Shown here piece by piece: positions 5,864 to 7,061 of a DNA stretch of 7,061 bases. The notes under the pieces were generated by a model. It was not told where the DNA came from and did not search any database. It worked only from the letters and a program-made list of their open reading frames with translations. The number at the start of each line of letters is the position of its first letter. Position 1 is the stretch's first letter. Where the stretch lies: the NCBI GenBank assembly GCA_003644825.1, contig QNDJ01000074.1, forward strand, positions 1 through 7,061, given 5' to 3'. The DNA is from B21-G16 sp003644825 [NCBI: Candidatus Zhuqueibacterota bacterium] (GTDB lineage: Bacteria > SM23-31 > B21-G16). The position numbers were made by a program, and so were the translations under genes.

Positions 5864-6823
5864 ATGAAAAGAATATATTTTATCATTTCAGGATTAATTT
5901 TAACATTATTTTTTGTGAATTCTCAGATACCATCGGGGAATATGGTTCTTGTTCCGGCTGGTAAATTTAAAATGGGAGACAATTTTAATGAAGGTGATGC
6001 TGATGAAAAACCTGTTCATCAAGTATACCTTGATGCATATTATATAGGTAAATATGAAGTAACAAATGAAGAATATATCACCTTCCTGAAAGAAGAACTT
6101 GATAATGGTAATATTATTGTTTCAGGCAATGATGTCAAAGGAAAGGATGGAAAAGACCTTTATCTGTTAAACCAATCGGATAAGACAATTAAATTTGAGA
6201 ACGGAAATTTTACAATAAATGAAAAGTTTAAAAATCATCCTGTAGTTCTGGTAAGCTGGTATGGGGCTGCTGATTTCTGTAACTGGAAAAGTAAAAAAGA
6301 AAAACTTGAAAAGTGTTACGACAACAGGTATAATCTGAACCCAACTATAAAAGGATATAGGCTGCCAACTGAAGCAGAATGGGAAAAAGCTGCAAGGGGT
6401 ACTGACCAGAGGAGATACCCTTTTGGCAACAGTATAGATGGAAGGTATGCAAATTTCTGGAACAGTGGAGACCCTTTTCAGAAGGGGAAATACCCTTTTA
6501 CAACACCGGTAGGTTTTTTTGATGGAAGTAAAAAAAATAACTTCCAGACAAAGGATAATTCGTCCTCTTATGGTGCTTATGATATGGCTGGAAATGTATA
6601 TGAATGGTGTAATGACCTGTATTCTTCAACATATTACAGATATTGTGTTAATAATAAAATTGAATACAATCCACCAGGACCTATGTTAGGTCAGTATTAT
6701 GTTCTTAGAGATGGTGGATGGACCAACTACCTTGGCTTCAGTTTACGTTCTGCGAATAGATTTTATGCACCCCCAACAAATAGAAATCTCAATGTAGGTT
6801 TTCGAATCGTGAGAAAAAAATAA
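5864..6823 (+). CDS. Secreted SUMF1/FGE-sulfatase-fold protein lacking the catalytic cysteines
   Basis: This 319-residue protein has an N-terminal signal peptide (MKR plus a hydrophobic core, cleavage probably near Ser20/Gln21), followed by a complete formylglycine-generating-enzyme-fold domain. Landmarks: MVLVPAGKFKMGD (27-39), KPVHQVYLDAYYIGKYEVTNEEY (49-71), HPVVLVSWYGAADFCNW (125-141), YRLPTEAEWEKAARG (165-179), GAYDMAGNVYEWCND (237-251), LRDGGW (281-286), RSANR (295-299) and GFRIVR (312-317). True FGEs have two active-site cysteines in the C-terminal region around R-x-x-x-R; here it reads FSLRSANRF with no Cys. Oxidation of sulfatase cysteine is therefore unlikely, and a binding or other role, as in many bacterial SUMF1-like proteins, is more probable. 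An insertion at about residues 80-120 separates the first two conserved blocks. AAAGG (5852-5856) is a weak ribosome-binding site. Confidence 0.92.
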   Translation: MKRIYFIISGLILTLFFVNSQIPSGNMVLVPAGKFKMGDNFNEGDADEKPVHQVYLDAYYIGKYEVTNEEYITFLKEELDNGNIIVSGNDVKGKDGKDLYLLNQSDKTIKFENGNFTINEKFKNHPVVLVSWYGAADFCNWKSKKEKLEKCYDNRYNLNPTIKGYRLPTEAEWEKAARGTDQRRYPFGNSIDGRYANFWNSGDPFQKGKYPFTTPVGFFDGSKKNNFQTKDNSSSYGAYDMAGNVYEWCNDLYSSTYYRYCVNNKIEYNPPGPMLGQYYVLRDGGWTNYLGFSLRSANRFYAPPTNRNLNVGFRIVRKK

Positions 6824-6906
6824 AAAAATCAAATTTTATTTTCCTTTTATTTTGGGAATAAATTTATTATTTTAATGCCCTAAAAAATAGGCAATCCTGT
6901 ATAAAT

Positions 6907-7061
6907 ATGAGAAAAATTTATTTTTTACTTCTTATATTTATTTTTACATCATCTGTTCTTGCTTTTGGTAGTGGTGAGGAAAAAGAAATTAGAAAATTAG
7001 TAAACCTCTATTCAGCCTCAAGGTATAATCTTGTTGTTCAACTTGCAGATAAGCTAATAAA
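6907..7061 (+). CDS. N-terminal part of an exported protein of unknown function (3' truncated by window)
   Basis: The frame opens at ATG 6907 and runs to the window edge. The 51 visible residues begin with a classical signal peptide (MRKIYFLLLIFIFTSSVLAF, cleavage probably after the Ala in VLA), followed by GSGEEKEIRKLVNLYSASRYNLVVQLADKL. The helical L-x-x-L-Y-S-A-S-R-Y-N-L-V-V-Q-L-A pattern resembles the first helix pair of a tetratricopeptide-type periplasmic protein, but too little is present to assign a family. No Shine-Dalgarno sequence is visible before the ATG (CCTGTATAAAT). It lies 83 bases after the SUMF1-like gene on the same strand. Confidence 0.7.
   Translation, partial: MRKIYFLLLIFIFTSSVLAFGSGEEKEIRKLVNLYSASRYNLVVQLADKLI

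Noticed and set aside
6876-6893. Hairpin TGCC(C)TA...TAGGCA before the last gene as terminator or regulatory element
   Set aside because: The stem is short, bulged, and embedded in very AT-rich sequence without a T-run after it; chance is likely.
1-7061. CRISPR array, tRNA or rRNA genes
   Set aside because: No regularly spaced repeat series was seen, and no cloverleaf-like or rRNA-like conserved segment was recognised on either strand.

Overview
The window is AT-rich DNA from what is most likely a Gram-negative (diderm) anaerobic or environmental bacterium. Two downstream proteins carry bacterial export signals (one a lipobox) and a third starts with an apparent signal peptide. Secreted kelch and SUMF1-type proteins are common in Bacteroidota/Ignavibacteria-like lineages and several candidate phyla. 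I cannot name the species.

Left part (1-4502) looks like part of an accessory or defence island. It opens with the C-terminal winged-helix end of an AlbA_2/Schlafen-like ATP-binding regulator (1-236). A short spacer with a direct repeat follows, then a broken, truncated second copy of the N-terminus of the large helicase (305-637), with an amber codon at 467-469. Next comes a very compact four-gene unit on the + strand: a minimal nucleotidyltransferase (MNT, 640-966), a HEPN protein (963-1361, ATGA overlap), an unrecognised 59-residue four-cysteine protein (1363-1542, 1-nt gap) and a 985-residue Res-like SF2 helicase with a C-terminal PD-(D/E)xK nuclease (1545-4502, 2-nt gap). The spacing and strong Shine-Dalgarno sequences argue for one transcript. 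MNT/HEPN pairs are known toxin-antitoxin-like modules, and Res-like helicase-nucleases are DNA-cleaving motors. No DNA methyltransferase is encoded in the window, so self-protection must come from a gene outside it, from the MNT/HEPN/small-protein module, or from some other form of target discrimination.

The boundary (4503-4637) is a short GC-rich, strongly structured non-coding segment. It has a tight hairpin and an imperfect palindrome ending in a GTTAGGT box, resembling an integron attC site or a dispersed palindromic repeat.

Right part (4638-7061) has a different character: a six-bladed kelch-propeller lipoprotein, a secreted SUMF1/FGE-fold protein lacking the catalytic cysteines, and the start of a further exported protein cut by the window edge. 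These genes have weak or no Shine-Dalgarno sequences and looser spacing, and look like envelope/host genes next to the island rather than parts of the defence unit.
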